DNA of 64,000 nt from Candidatus Schekmanbacteria bacterium RIFCSPLOWO2_02_FULL_38_14 (GTDB lineage Bacteria; Schekmanbacteria; GWA2-38-11), in contig MGDH01000036.1 of the NCBI GenBank assembly GCA_001790855.1, positions 67,604 through 131,603 of the forward strand. The letters run 5' to 3'. The notes below the pieces were generated by a model that was given only the letters and a program-made list of their open reading frames with translations, searched no databases and was not told the origin of the DNA. This document shows, piece after piece, positions 35,154-44,352 of this stretch. The position numbers and the translations under genes are program-made. Positions within the stretch are counted from its first letter, which is position 1. Each line of letters starts with the position of its first letter.

Positions 35154-35238
35154 CGTAGGGCAAGGTTTTAGCCCTGCTATAAGCAACCCTGAAGGGTTGC
35201 CCTACGGAAACATGTCAACTTATTTATGCCGTTCACTA
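35154..35238. repeat. CGTAGGGCAA palindrome and permease-gap repeat fragment
   Basis: CGTAGGGCAAGG (35154) faces GGTTGCCCTACG (35194-35205) with an inner ACCCTGAAGGGT hairpin. Right after it, ACATGTCAACTTATTTATGC and GTTCACTATA repeat the inner arm of the element at 32847-33016. Confidence 0.6.
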
Positions 35239-35257
35239 TAGTAACTTGGGGTGAATA

Positions 35258-37708
35258 ATGCCAGATGAAGAAAAACTAAGGCTGGGTGAGATACTTATAA
35301 AAGAGGGTATCCTCACAGAAGAACAGCTTGCAGAAGTCATAAAATTCCAGAAGGGAAAAGATTCCTATACTCCTCTTGGTGAAATCTGTGTGGCATCTGG
35401 ATATCTTTCAAGGCACGAGTTAAAAGCTCTCCTTAAGAAATATCGTAAGAATATGAGGATAGGCGAGACCTTTTTGGCCCTAGGCATTATAAATGAAAAT
35501 CAGTTAAAGGAGGTTTTAGCTCACCAGAAAGAAAAGAAGATAAGGTTAGGGGAGCTCATGGTTAAGAGGGGCATGATTACTGAGGAGCACCTGATAGAAG
35601 CTTTGAGCAACCATCTGGATATCCCAAGAATTATCCCTGACCCGAGCCTTATAGACAGAAGTTTGCTTACCGGATTAAACAAGAAATTTTTAATGGCAAA
35701 CCATATGATTCCTATTTATAAAGATGATAATAACGAGGTAACAGTTATCTTCGCTGATCCATTAGCAGGGGATATCATAAAAAATTTAGAGGCTCATTTT
35801 AAATGTAAGGTTTTACCTGCAATTGCCTTGAAGGAGGATATAGAATATGCTTTTAAGCCCTTATTTATGGAAGTTGAGCTAGGGAAAATAGATCTTTCTG
35901 AAAAACTCTTTTCAGAACAGGCAAAAGAACTGGCCCTTATCATAAAGGATATGAATCTCTACTCTGATGCTGACAGGACCGTCCAGGTAATCAATTACAT
36001 AATAACTGAAGCAGTAAAACACGGGGCATCTGATATTCATATTGAACCTCAATCATCAAAAGTGCGGGTGCGATTTAGGATTGATGGAATCCTTCATAAT
36101 AAAACAGATCTCCCTGTAGGCTTGGGTCCTTACATTTCCTCAAGGATTAAAGCATTATGTGGGCTTGATATTGCAGAGCACAGACGCCATCAAGATGGGA
36201 GGGTTGAGGCAAAAGTACTTGGGAAACCTGTGGATCTGCGAATCTCAACCTATGCCTCACTCTTTGGAGAAAATGTAGTAATAAGAATCCTTCAGAGACA
36301 GACTCATCTAATGGATCTTGAAAAATTAGGTTTTTCTCCTTTGAACATGACAAAATATGAGAAAATTTTAAATTACCCAACAGGCATAATTTTGGTAACT
36401 GGTCCAACAGGCTCTGGTAAGACTACAACTCTTTATGCATCCCTTAATTATTTAAACAGCAAGGAAAAGATGATAATAACTGTTGAAGACCCAGTAGAAT
36501 ATACCATAGATGGAGTGGTTCAAGGAAAGATGGATTTGAAGCTCGGCCTTACTTACAGCGATTTTTTAAAGTCCATAATGCGACAGGATCCAGATGTAAT
36601 AATGGTAGGAGAGATAAGGGATGCAGATGCTGCTGCGGCAACGATACAAGCTGCTCTTACCGGGCATAAAATATTCTCCTCTTTTCATACTGATGACTCT
36701 ACAGGAGCCCTCTTGCGACTCATGGATATGGGAATAGATACTTTCTTGATCTCATCAACAATAGTATCAGTTGTTGCCCAGAGACTTGTGAGGGTAATCT
36801 GTAATGAATGCAAGAAAGAGTATGTGCCAGAGAGGAATTTACTTACTACATTTCAGATAGACCCTGATGAGGCAGCAAATTTTAAATTTTACAAGGGCAA
36901 GGGATGTAAGGCTTGCAATAATACTGGCTATAGTGGAAGGACAGCAATCCATGAGCTACTCCTAGTAAACGATGCTGTAAGGAATGCCATATTGGCAAAA
37001 AAGACCTCATCAGAGATCAGGCTAATCGCAAATAAGGAATCAGAGCTTGTTTCTATGCGAGATGATGGTATCTATAAATCAGTAAAAGGGATAACGAATT
37101 TTGAGGAAATCTTAAGAGTGGTCTTTACTAATGAAAGCGATCAGTACAGGGGAAGATCAATTGCTGAAATCTGTGATATTTGTAAGATGGTAAAGGGAAT
37201 AGAAAAAAGTGATCAAGTTAAGATTGTCACAGAGATTTCATTTAAAGAAGAAAAGGTAGAACCTCCAAAACAGATTTCTATACCAACTCCTTTTACGGAA
37301 CCGATTGATGTTAAAATCCTCGAAACTGATCCGTCAACCCTTCCAGTGGTGGAAATTTTGAGAGTGAGACTAAAGGCTTCTGAGGCTCAGAATGAGATAG
37401 ACAAGATTGCATCGATATTTAATGAGTATGTTTCCGCTAGTAAGATCTTCGGCAACACCACAGAGGAGATGGTAATAGAGGATTTTATAGAATATATTAT
37501 CTTTACAATTGCAAGGTCAAGGATCCGTCTAAATGTAGAATTTGTTGAGATTGTGGTGAGGACTAGGAAAGACGGGATAAAGCTCTATCTTGAGACTATA
37601 TCCCAGAAACCTGCAAAAAATGCACTGATGATGCAGTCAATGCCAGTAAACTATGAAAGGCTTGTTGAGGAACTGGATTTTAAGAAGTATCTGAGGAGTA
37701 AAAAGTAA
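35258..37708 (+). CDS. GspE/PilB-like secretion or pilus ATPase with unusual extensions
   Basis: 816 residues; usual GspE/PilB are 500-600. Residues 1-120 carry three short repeats of the type LGEILIKEGILTEEQLAEV (near 7, 46-66 and 84-110), then a T2SSE_N domain. The ATPase has Walker A GPTGSGKTTTLYASL (about 382), Asp box, Walker B DPDVIMVGEIRDADAA, His box GHKIFSSFHTDD and two CxxC pairs (CNECKKEY, CKACNNTGYSGR) for zinc. The final ~190 residues (from about 625) match nothing I recognise. No other gsp/pil gene is in the window; partners must be elsewhere. Transposase remnants lie on both sides. Confidence 0.88.
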   Translation: MPDEEKLRLGEILIKEGILTEEQLAEVIKFQKGKDSYTPLGEICVASGYLSRHELKALLKKYRKNMRIGETFLALGIINENQLKEVLAHQKEKKIRLGELMVKRGMITEEHLIEALSNHLDIPRIIPDPSLIDRSLLTGLNKKFLMANHMIPIYKDDNNEVTVIFADPLAGDIIKNLEAHFKCKVLPAIALKEDIEYAFKPLFMEVELGKIDLSEKLFSEQAKELALIIKDMNLYSDADRTVQVINYIITEAVKHGASDIHIEPQSSKVRVRFRIDGILHNKTDLPVGLGPYISSRIKALCGLDIAEHRRHQDGRVEAKVLGKPVDLRISTYASLFGENVVIRILQRQTHLMDLEKLGFSPLNMTKYEKILNYPTGIILVTGPTGSGKTTTLYASLNYLNSKEKMIITVEDPVEYTIDGVVQGKMDLKLGLTYSDFLKSIMRQDPDVIMVGEIRDADAAAATIQAALTGHKIFSSFHTDDSTGALLRLMDMGIDTFLISSTIVSVVAQRLVRVICNECKKEYVPERNLLTTFQIDPDEAANFKFYKGKGCKACNNTGYSGRTAIHELLLVNDAVRNAILAKKTSSEIRLIANKESELVSMRDDGIYKSVKGITNFEEILRVVFTNESDQYRGRSIAEICDICKMVKGIEKSDQVKIVTEISFKEEKVEPPKQISIPTPFTEPIDVKILETDPSTLPVVEILRVRLKASEAQNEIDKIASIFNEYVSASKIFGNTTEEMVIEDFIEYIIFTIARSRIRLNVEFVEIVVRTRKDGIKLYLETISQKPAKNALMMQSMPVNYERLVEELDFKKYLRSKK

Positions 37709-37715
37709 AATAAAA

Positions 37716-37865
37716 GGGAATGTTGGTGCAGAGAGTGCCTGACATTATTCGGTGTGACAACTTCCTGCGTTAACAGAATAGCCTCTTCAGGAGGAGTGGA
37801 TAAATCCTGCGATGAAATATTAAAGGAACTTATAAAATGAATGCACTCTCTGCGCCAATGTCCCC
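37716..37865. mobile_element. Decayed REP-associated Y1 transposase element, C-terminal remnant
   Basis: Near-perfect inverted ends: 37716-37737 (GGGAATGTTGGTGCAGAGAG...) and 37844-37865. Inside, frame 37739-37840 gives 33 residues with LFGVTTSCVNRIASSGG, the helix-turn-helix-like tail common at the C-terminus of REP-associated transposases, and a genuine TGA stop. The outer end GTCCCCTATTT is shared with the element at 34819-35040. Confidence 0.6.
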
Positions 37866-37907
37866 TATTTGCACAAACAACCAGGGACCATTAAAAAATA
37901 ACAAAAA

Positions 37908-38288
37908 ATGAAACCGAATTTTTTAATATATTTCTCAGGAACAGCAATAACCCTTGCCCTGATTTCCTATTCCTATGCAGTGTGGGGAGAGCAGATAACA
38001 AAAAAGCTAAAAGGCATCTTTATTGCAGCCTTTCTTATAGGATTCACATTAGACCTCATTGGAACAGGCGGCATGTTTTTAAACACTACAGGCAGAGTAT
38101 CGCCCATACACGGAATCCTCGGAATATCAGCCTTGATAGTAATGGGTATTCACGCCATCTGGGCTACATCAGTCTGGCTTAGGGAAAACAAAGAAGCAGC
38201 AAAGTATTTTCACCGCTACAGCAAGTTTGCTTATATCCTCTGGCTCCTCGCCTTTTTTTCAGGACCATTGCTGAATAGAATAATATAG
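37908..38288 (+). CDS. Small four-helix membrane protein (HsmA / TIGR03987-like)
   Basis: 126 residues with four hydrophobic helices (about 5-24, 33-55, 66-88, 103-124) and short polar loops. The pattern GTGGMFLNTTGRVSPIHGILGI and the conserved His in the third helix (MGIHAIWATSVWL) and near RYSKFAYILWLLAFFSG fit, from memory, the uncharacterised HsmA family. Histidines facing the membrane would suit heme or metal binding, which is inference. Single gene between a transposase remnant and the giant surface protein. Confidence 0.6.
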   Translation: MKPNFLIYFSGTAITLALISYSYAVWGEQITKKLKGIFIAAFLIGFTLDLIGTGGMFLNTTGRVSPIHGILGISALIVMGIHAIWATSVWLRENKEAAKYFHRYSKFAYILWLLAFFSGPLLNRII

Positions 38289-38446
38289 TTTATCTCTTAA
38301 AATTCTATTAACACCAATTGTTAAAAAAACTATTCCTACTTCTTTTAAATAATATTGACAAGATATCTAACCATTGCTAAAAATAATTCCTATAAGTCTC
38401 ATTTAAATAAAAATTATTTAAAACATCTTCCTTTAGTAACAATGAT

Positions 38447-41400
38447 ATGTTAGCAGAAAAAAAAATAAGCAAATTAACAATTTCCTTGATTCTACTTTTC
38501 TTAATCTCACTTCTTACTATTTTCATAAAAGATGCCCGTACTGATTTTAAGAAATCCATTAACCCCGTCAAAGTAAATACAGATTTCAAAATATCCCCGG
38601 ACAATGTCATTGTTAAGATAGGAAAGAAGAAAAAGTTCCGTATTAAAGGAACAGGAAGCCGTAAGCTTATTCAAAGCGGTGAAACTCTGGTATGGTGTGT
38701 GAATGGCATTGAGCGTGGAAATGATATTTATGGAGTTATTGACGGAAAAGGTCTGTACAAAGCCCCTTCCAAAATCCCTAGTCCGAATTCAGTAACAATT
38801 TCTGTTAATGGGATTAATGGAAATTACAACATTGAGCCAGCCCATGCAAGAATCTTTCCTAAAAAAGTAAGGTGGGGCAGATTTTATCTTAAGGCAAAGT
38901 GGGTACACAAAAACAGCAAGGTTACAGCCCTGCAGGATGAAATCCCCCAAGATGTAAAATGGGTGCAGGGAAAGGCTTCTGATACCTCTGGTAATAATTT
39001 TGGAGATTTCACGGCTGATCCTGTTGATGTTGCAAAAAGGGAGATTACTTTTTCTGATGTCCTCCTTGACGGAATCTATACCATCACCCTTGAGGGTCTT
39101 GACGCATCACAGAAAAATGTTCTCTACAGGGGGACAATAAAGGATGTCGAGGCTGTGCCTCTTGATCAAAAGCCCCAACCAGTAACAATATATATGAAAG
39201 CTGTTGACAGCGAAGTTGGAGTAATAATTTCACCTGAAACAGCGAGTTTAGAAAGCGGGCTGTCCCAGCAGTTTTCAGCAACTGTCACAGGAGCCTTTAT
39301 TACTTTAGTTGCATGGTCAATTGTTGATGATAATGATTCCAAAGGGACAATCAGCAGTAATGGCAAGTATAAAGCACCTGATGTTTCTGAACCCATTTTA
39401 GTGACAATTAAGGCTGTAAGTGAAGCTGACCCGACAAAGTCAGCAACAGCTACTATCACAGTCAGTCCAATCATTACAACAACGACAACTACTACCTCAA
39501 CTACAACTACGACCACAACAACGACTACTACAACAACAGAGGCTCCACCTACTACGACAACAACTACGACTACGTCAACGACAACAACTACGACTACGTC
39601 AACGACAACAACTACGACTACGTCAACGACAACAACTACAACCACTACAACAACAACTACCACTACATCAACCACCACCACAACTACGACCACTACTTCA
39701 ACTACAACGACAACAACAACTATACTTAGCGGTGCGCCTCTTTCTGTCTATGTGATGAGTGGGGGAAACACCACAGCAGACCAGGCAGTTACAAATGCCA
39801 TGACTGCACGTGGTCATAACCCAACACTTGGTGTTCAACCCGGGCAGTGGGATAGTACACAGGTTAACCTCAACAATTTTAATGTGGTTGTTCTCCTTAA
39901 CAACTATAATTGGAGCTCAAGCGGCAGCATGCCAACTTCTGGCCAGACTGCCATTATTAATTATGTTTCCGGAGGCGGGGGCTTGGTTACTGGAGAGTGG
40001 ACTATCTGGAACATAGATGCAGGAGGAAAGCATACAGGTCTTGACCCAATTATCCCAGCAGATGGTGGACCGTTTAACAGTGCAACCTCTTCTACTTATA
40101 CACAGGCTACAGCAGATTCTGTTCTTGATAATGGACTCCCTTTATCTTTTAGTTTTCCAATGAACACTATTCAGGGTTCTGAATCAAAGCTTACTGCTAA
40201 AAGTGGAGCAACGGTCTTTTACAATAGCAGCAACTCAGGAGGGCAAAGCGGTAATGGAGTTGTGGGCTGGACCTATGGCAGTGGCCGAGTAATCAGTTTT
40301 TCCACATTGATTTCTAATATCGAGCTCTCTGATTCAAATTACTCAAGGCTGTTTGTTAATGCCGTTGAGCGGGCAGGAAATTCTACGCCATTGCCAACAA
40401 CAACCACAACAACATCAACAACAACGACAACTACCACCACTACTACAACCACAACGACCACGACCACAACAACTACAACTACCACCACATCAACCACTAC
40501 AACAACTATCCTGATGGGCGGCTCTATACAAGGCAATCCTCTTAGCCTTATAAATACTGTCACAACCTTTGCAGGTTCTGCTGGTCTTAGTGGTTCAACA
40601 GATGGCACAGGTTCAGCAGCGAGGTTTTCGTCTCCAATTGACATAACCACAGATGGGACAAACCTGTTCGTAGCTGATGGCAATAATCACACTATCCGCA
40701 AGATTGTTATATCAACAGGAAATGTTACCACTATTGCAGGTTCTGCGGGTATTTCTGGTTCGACAGATGGCACAGGCTCATCTGCAAGATTTTATAATCC
40801 TCGTGGTATAACCACAGATGGGACAAACCTGTTCGTAGCTGATGAGTGGAATCACACAATCCGCAAGATTGTTATATCTACAGGTGTTGTTACAACTTTT
40901 GCAGGTTCTGCAGGGCTTAGTGGTTCAACAGATGGCACAGGCTCAGCAGCAAGATTTAAGTATCCATGGGACATAACCACAGATGGGACAAACCTGTTCG
41001 TAGCTGATACCGGTAATCACACTATCCGCAAGATTGTTATATCAACAGGAAATGTTACCACTATTGCAGGTTCTGCTGGTCTTGCTGATTCAACAGATGG
41101 CACAGGCTCAGCAGCAAGATTTAATAATCCAATTGGTATAACCACAGATGGGACAAACCTGTTCGTAGCTGATTACGGTAATCACACTATCCGCAAGATT
41201 GTCATATCTACAGGTGCTGTTACTACAATTGCAGGTTCTGCGGGTAGCTTTGGTTCAACAGATGGGACAGGCTCAGCAGCAAGGTTTAAGTATCCCTATG
41301 GTATAACCACAGATGGGACAAACCTGTTCGTGGCTGATACCGGTAATGACACTATTCGCAAGATTGTTATATCAACAGGAAATGTTACCACTATTGCAGG

Positions 41401-42565
41401 TTCTGCGGGTATTATTGGTTCAACAGATGGGACAGGCTCAGCAGCAAGGTTTAATGATCCAATGGGCATAACCACAGATGGGACAAACCTGTTCGTAGCT
41501 GATGGCAATAATCACACTATCCGCAAGATTCAGAAAAACCTCATGGGTGGCTCTATACAGGGCAATCCACTTAACCTTGCAAATGCTGTTACAACCTTTG
41601 CAGGTTCTGCTGGTCTTTTTGGTTCAACAGATGCCACAGGTTCAGCAGCAAGGTTTTATGGTCCTATTAGTATAACCACAGACGGGACAAATCTATTTAT
41701 ACCTGATAGCAATAATCATACAATCCGCAAGATTGTTATATCTACAGGTGCTGTTACTACAATTGCAGGTTCAGCAGGGTCTCTTGGTTCAGCAGATGGG
41801 ACAGGCTCAGCAGCAAGATTTAATTATCCTCAGGGTATAACCACAGACGGGACAAATTTATTTGTAGCTGATAGTTATAATCATACAATCCGCAAGATTG
41901 TCATATCTACAGGTGCTGTTACAACAATTGCTGGCTCTGCTGGTGTTAGTGGTTCAACAGATGGGACAGGCTCAGCAGCAAGATTTTATCGTCCTTGGGG
42001 TGTAACCACAGATGGGACAAATCTATTTATAACTGATGGCAAAAATTATACAATCCGCAAGATTGTTATAGCTACAGGTGCTGTTACCACAATTGCAGGT
42101 TCTGCTGGTCTTAGTGGTTCAACAGATGCCACAGGTTCAGCAGCAAGATTTAATTATCCCAGGGGTATAACCACAGATGGGACAAATCTATTTGTAAATG
42201 ATCTTACCAATTGTACTATCCGCAAAATTGTTATATCTACAGGTGCTGTTACAACAATTGCCGGCTCAGCAGGTAATATTGGTTCAGCAGATGGGACAGG
42301 CTCAGCAGCAAGATTTTATTATCCTCCTGATATAACCACAGACGGGACAAATCTATTTGTATCTGATTCTCCCAATAGTACTATCCGCAAGATTGTTATA
42401 TCTACAGGTGCTGTTACAACAATTGCCGGCTCAGCAGGTAATATGGGTTCAGCAGATGGGACAGGCTCAGCAGCAAGATTTTATTATCCTTGGGGTATAA
42501 CCACAGACGGGATAAATCTATTCGTATCTGATTATTCTGATAATACTATCCGCAAGATTCAGTAG
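38447..42565 (+). CDS. Giant surface/secreted protein: Ig-like domains, poly-Thr linkers, two NHL propellers
   Basis: 1372 residues. Layout: membrane segment or uncleaved signal (about 11-29); two bacterial Ig-like domains (about 45-130 and 260-340, each ending in a GKYKAPD-type strand); first poly-Thr linker (about 343-425) broken by Ser and one EAPP; a domain of about 220 residues (LSVYVMSGGNTTADQAVTNAM... VVVLLNNYNWSS... GRVISFSTLI) resembling class-I amidotransferase/ThuA-like folds; second poly-Thr linker (about 648-686); then 12 NHL repeats of 55 residues in two blocks of six, each block introduced by GGSIQGNPL. Thr runs are likely O-glycosylated or extended spacers. Ligand and role unknown; the gene stands alone. 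Confidence 0.8.
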   Translation: MLAEKKISKLTISLILLFLISLLTIFIKDARTDFKKSINPVKVNTDFKISPDNVIVKIGKKKKFRIKGTGSRKLIQSGETLVWCVNGIERGNDIYGVIDGKGLYKAPSKIPSPNSVTISVNGINGNYNIEPAHARIFPKKVRWGRFYLKAKWVHKNSKVTALQDEIPQDVKWVQGKASDTSGNNFGDFTADPVDVAKREITFSDVLLDGIYTITLEGLDASQKNVLYRGTIKDVEAVPLDQKPQPVTIYMKAVDSEVGVIISPETASLESGLSQQFSATVTGAFITLVAWSIVDDNDSKGTISSNGKYKAPDVSEPILVTIKAVSEADPTKSATATITVSPIITTTTTTTSTTTTTTTTTTTTTEAPPTTTTTTTTSTTTTTTTSTTTTTTTSTTTTTTTTTTTTTTSTTTTTTTTTSTTTTTTTILSGAPLSVYVMSGGNTTADQAVTNAMTARGHNPTLGVQPGQWDSTQVNLNNFNVVVLLNNYNWSSSGSMPTSGQTAIINYVSGGGGLVTGEWTIWNIDAGGKHTGLDPIIPADGGPFNSATSSTYTQATADSVLDNGLPLSFSFPMNTIQGSESKLTAKSGATVFYNSSNSGGQSGNGVVGWTYGSGRVISFSTLISNIELSDSNYSRLFVNAVERAGNSTPLPTTTTTTSTTTTTTTTTTTTTTTTTTTTTTTTSTTTTTILMGGSIQGNPLSLINTVTTFAGSAGLSGSTDGTGSAARFSSPIDITTDGTNLFVADGNNHTIRKIVISTGNVTTIAGSAGISGSTDGTGSSARFYNPRGITTDGTNLFVADEWNHTIRKIVISTGVVTTFAGSAGLSGSTDGTGSAARFKYPWDITTDGTNLFVADTGNHTIRKIVISTGNVTTIAGSAGLADSTDGTGSAARFNNPIGITTDGTNLFVADYGNHTIRKIVISTGAVTTIAGSAGSFGSTDGTGSAARFKYPYGITTDGTNLFVADTGNDTIRKIVISTGNVTTIAGSAGIIGSTDGTGSAARFNDPMGITTDGTNLFVADGNNHTIRKIQKNLMGGSIQGNPLNLANAVTTFAGSAGLFGSTDATGSAARFYGPISITTDGTNLFIPDSNNHTIRKIVISTGAVTTIAGSAGSLGSADGTGSAARFNYPQGITTDGTNLFVADSYNHTIRKIVISTGAVTTIAGSAGVSGSTDGTGSAARFYRPWGVTTDGTNLFITDGKNYTIRKIVIATGAVTTIAGSAGLSGSTDATGSAARFNYPRGITTDGTNLFVNDLTNCTIRKIVISTGAVTTIAGSAGNIGSADGTGSAARFYYPPDITTDGTNLFVSDSPNSTIRKIVISTGAVTTIAGSAGNMGSADGTGSAARFYYPWGITTDGINLFVSDYSDNTIRKIQ
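39475..39722 (+). repeat. Low-complexity poly-Thr coding tract 1 with a 24-bp tandem repeat
   Basis: ACN codons only, broken by TCA/AGC-type Ser. Inside it a 24-bp unit beginning ACGACAACAACTACGACTAC is repeated exactly three times (39554-39577, 39578-39601, 39602-39625) and partly a fourth. Such tracts change length by slippage. A second tract is at 40388-40507. Confidence 0.9.
40388..40507 (+). repeat. Low-complexity poly-Thr coding tract 2
   Basis: About 39 codons of mixed ACA/ACC/ACT/ACG with two Ser codons, between the amidotransferase-like domain and the first NHL propeller. Confidence 0.85.
40559..41530 (+). repeat. NHL propeller block 1: six 165-bp tandem repeats
   Basis: Unit starts at 40559, 40724, 40889, 41054, 41219 and 41384, constant 165-bp period. 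Each codes VTTIAGSAG..GSTDGTGSAARF..P.GITTDGTNLFVAD..NHTIRKI-type repeats; DNA identity between units is high, so the array is young or homogenised by gene conversion. Confidence 0.9.
41588..42562 (+). repeat. NHL propeller block 2: six 165-bp tandem repeats
   Basis: Unit starts at 41588, 41753, 41918, 42083, 42248 and 42413. The 57-bp joint (41531-41587) codes a second copy of the header MGGSIQGNPL, so the whole six-repeat propeller was duplicated, and blocks then diverged slightly (ACGAC/ATCTATTT variants are block-2 specific). Confidence 0.9.
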
Positions 42566-42605
42566 AACCTTCCAATAATTTCAGTGAATTACCCTGCAGC
42601 AAGCT

Positions 42606-42735
42606 GCCTGTCCGACAATTCCTTTTTTGTCATTGCGAGCGACCAAAGGGAGCGTGGCAATCTCTTTAATAACAATGACATTTTTGAGATTGCTTCGTCG
42701 CTTCGCTCCTCGCAATGACATTGTCGGACAACCTG
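42606..42735. repeat. Large palindromic repeat, GTCATTGCGAGCG family, copy 2
   Basis: Almost base-for-base the same as 16216-16347, including the internal GGAGCGTGGCAATCTC and its asymmetry. The gap 42566-42991 also holds GTCATTCC..CCCCGTA-cttga-TACGGG..GGAATGAC (42773-42811), a different palindrome, and no supportable gene. Confidence 0.88.
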
Positions 42736-42991
42736 CAAGCTGCCTGGCATCTAAAAACTTAGATTCTTGTCCGTCATTCCTGCCCCGTACTTGATACGGG
42801 ATGGGAATGACACAAGATAACCCTGTGATAAACGGAAAAAGCTGCTTTCATCTGCCCAGCAAGCTCTGGAGTATTCAGCAGTATTTTTTTATAAATTAAT
42901 TTTATAAATTAATGGTTGTTTTATTTTTTCACTGTGCTTATATTAACCCGTGAATTTTTAAAAATTATATTAAATTTGTGGAGGGTATATA

Positions 42992-43843
42992 ATGATACTA
43001 TTAGCCGGTGCAGCAGGCACACTCGGAGGCGCTGTTGCAAGAGCACTTAAAAGAGAGGATTTGAAGTTTATTGCTATTGATGTAAATGCTGACAAACTGA
43101 AAACAATAGAGGGTCTTGCTGAGAAAACCGCAGTATGCGACATGTCAAAAAAGGAATCCCTGTCAGGCATTTTAAAAGGAGTCAAAACTGTTATCAGCAC
43201 AGTGGGGCTGCAGAGGGAATCAGAAAATGTAACCTATATGGATGTTGATTATCAGGGGAATAAAAACCTTCTTGATGAGGCAAAGGCACAGGGCGCAGAG
43301 CAGTTCATCTATGTCTCTGCGCTTGCCACAAAAGAAGATGCCCCAAGAAAAGTCCATCAGGCAAAGTGGCTCATGGAGTGCGCTTTAAGAGATAGCGGAA
43401 TGAATTACACAATTTTCAGACCTTCAGGGTTTATGACTGATTATATCTGGTATTTCGGGAAAGAGATGAAAAGCAAGGATACCTTTGAAATACTCGGAAC
43501 CGGCGAGATGAAGGTGCAGCCAATTCATATTGATGACCTTGGAACCTGCATTGCAAAAGCAGTTGAAAACAAAAAGGCATACAATAAAGCCTTCCCTGTT
43601 GGAGGTCCTGAACAGATGACACTTAACCAGATTCTTGAATTTTATCAGGAATTTTTTAACAGAAATGTCCATATTGTAAGAACCCCTCTTGAAGAAGCAG
43701 AAAAAAGAGGAATGCCAAAGGATTTTCTTCTGAGAATGAAAACTGATTCAGTCTGCGACATTACAGATGTAAAGAACACCTTTGGCCTGAAATTCAGGTC
43801 ATTAAAGGATTGCGTTAAAGAGGTGGACTGGAGCAAGGTATGA
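42992..43843 (+). CDS. NAD(P)-binding protein, NmrA-like atypical short-chain dehydrogenase
   Basis: 283 residues, GGAGGG ribosome site. N-terminal Rossmann motif GAAGTLGGAVARAL, then AIDVNADKL, DMSKKESL, VISTVG and the NmrA/complex-I-39-kDa-like YVSALATKEDAPRKVHQAKW with no Tyr-x-x-x-Lys dehydrogenase pair. FRPSGFMTDYIWYFGKEM and VQPIHIDDLGTCIAKAV complete the fold. Related proteins act as epimerase-like or redox-sensing factors; no substrate can be named. No operon partner. Confidence 0.75.
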   Translation: MILLAGAAGTLGGAVARALKREDLKFIAIDVNADKLKTIEGLAEKTAVCDMSKKESLSGILKGVKTVISTVGLQRESENVTYMDVDYQGNKNLLDEAKAQGAEQFIYVSALATKEDAPRKVHQAKWLMECALRDSGMNYTIFRPSGFMTDYIWYFGKEMKSKDTFEILGTGEMKVQPIHIDDLGTCIAKAVENKKAYNKAFPVGGPEQMTLNQILEFYQEFFNRNVHIVRTPLEEAEKRGMPKDFLLRMKTDSVCDITDVKNTFGLKFRSLKDCVKEVDWSKV

Positions 43844-43844
43844 T

Positions 43845-43887
43845 TCGTGGATAGTGACTCGTGGCTCGTGAACCGTGACTCGTAAGA
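43845..43887. repeat. GTGACTCGTGG repeat upstream of the S23-like gene
   Basis: GTGGATAGTGACTCGTGGCT and CGTGAACCGTGACTCGTAAG; its reverse complement lies downstream at 44311-44340, so the S23-like gene is bracketed by inverted repeats. Confidence 0.65.
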
Positions 43888-43894
43888 AGAAGGG

Positions 43895-44269
43895 TTGTCA
43901 AGATTGAAAGTAAAAGATTATAAGGAATTAAATGTATGGAAAAAAGGAATAGAAATTACTGATAAAATATACTCAATAACAGATACTTTCCCAAGTCATG
44001 AATTATATAGTTTGTCTAATCAAATGAGAAAAGCAGCTGTATCTGTTCCTTCAAACATAGCAGAAGGATTTGTAAGAAACCATACTAAAGAATATATACA
44101 ATTTCTTTATATATCATTAGGTTCCTGTGCAGAGTTAGACACACAGCTTATAATTGCTAATAAAAGGAATTATATAACAAAACAAAAATTAGAGGAATTA
44201 TCAGAGGATATAAACCATGAAAGCCGTATGCTCGTAGCACTTATTAATACATTGTCTCATATTAAGTGA
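43895..44269 (+). CDS. Four-helix bundle protein, S23 / IVP family
   Basis: 124 residues. Start is a TTG after AGAAGAAGGG; a second TTG three codons on is possible. Family features: KDYKELNVWKKGIEITDKIY, the SLSNQMRKAAVSVPSNIAEGF core and YISLGSCAELDTQLIIA. These proteins form pentameric four-helix bundles, were first found in 23S rRNA intervening sequences, and are widespread with unknown role. AT-rich codon use compared with neighbours and flanking inverted repeats suggest it moves as a cassette. Confidence 0.88.
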   Translation: MSRLKVKDYKELNVWKKGIEITDKIYSITDTFPSHELYSLSNQMRKAAVSVPSNIAEGFVRNHTKEYIQFLYISLGSCAELDTQLIIANKRNYITKQKLEELSEDINHESRMLVALINTLSHIK

Positions 44270-44310
44270 ATAACTATCATTTCATTTCCTCAAAAACAAA
44301 CTAATATTAA

Positions 44311-44340
44311 ACGAGCCACGAGTCACGAGCAACGAATTAC
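44311..44340. repeat. Inverted copy of the GTGACTCGTGG repeat
   Basis: CGAGCCACGAGTCACGAGCA, the reverse complement of the words at 43845-43887, just before glgB. Confidence 0.65.
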
Positions 44341-44352
44341 TAAAAACGAACA

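Noticed and set aside
39166-39693. Long minus-strand frame rich in Val (antisense of the poly-Thr region)
   Set aside because: It is a by-product of the ACN repeats read in reverse; no start site or domain supports it.
40559-42562. Regular 165-bp repeats that might suggest a CRISPR-like array
   Set aside because: Units are contiguous, long and in frame with an NHL protein; there are no spacers and no cas genes.
42606-42735. Large palindrome as terminator of the giant surface-protein gene
   Set aside because: The same sequence occurs where no gene ends (16216), and there is no T-run after the stem.
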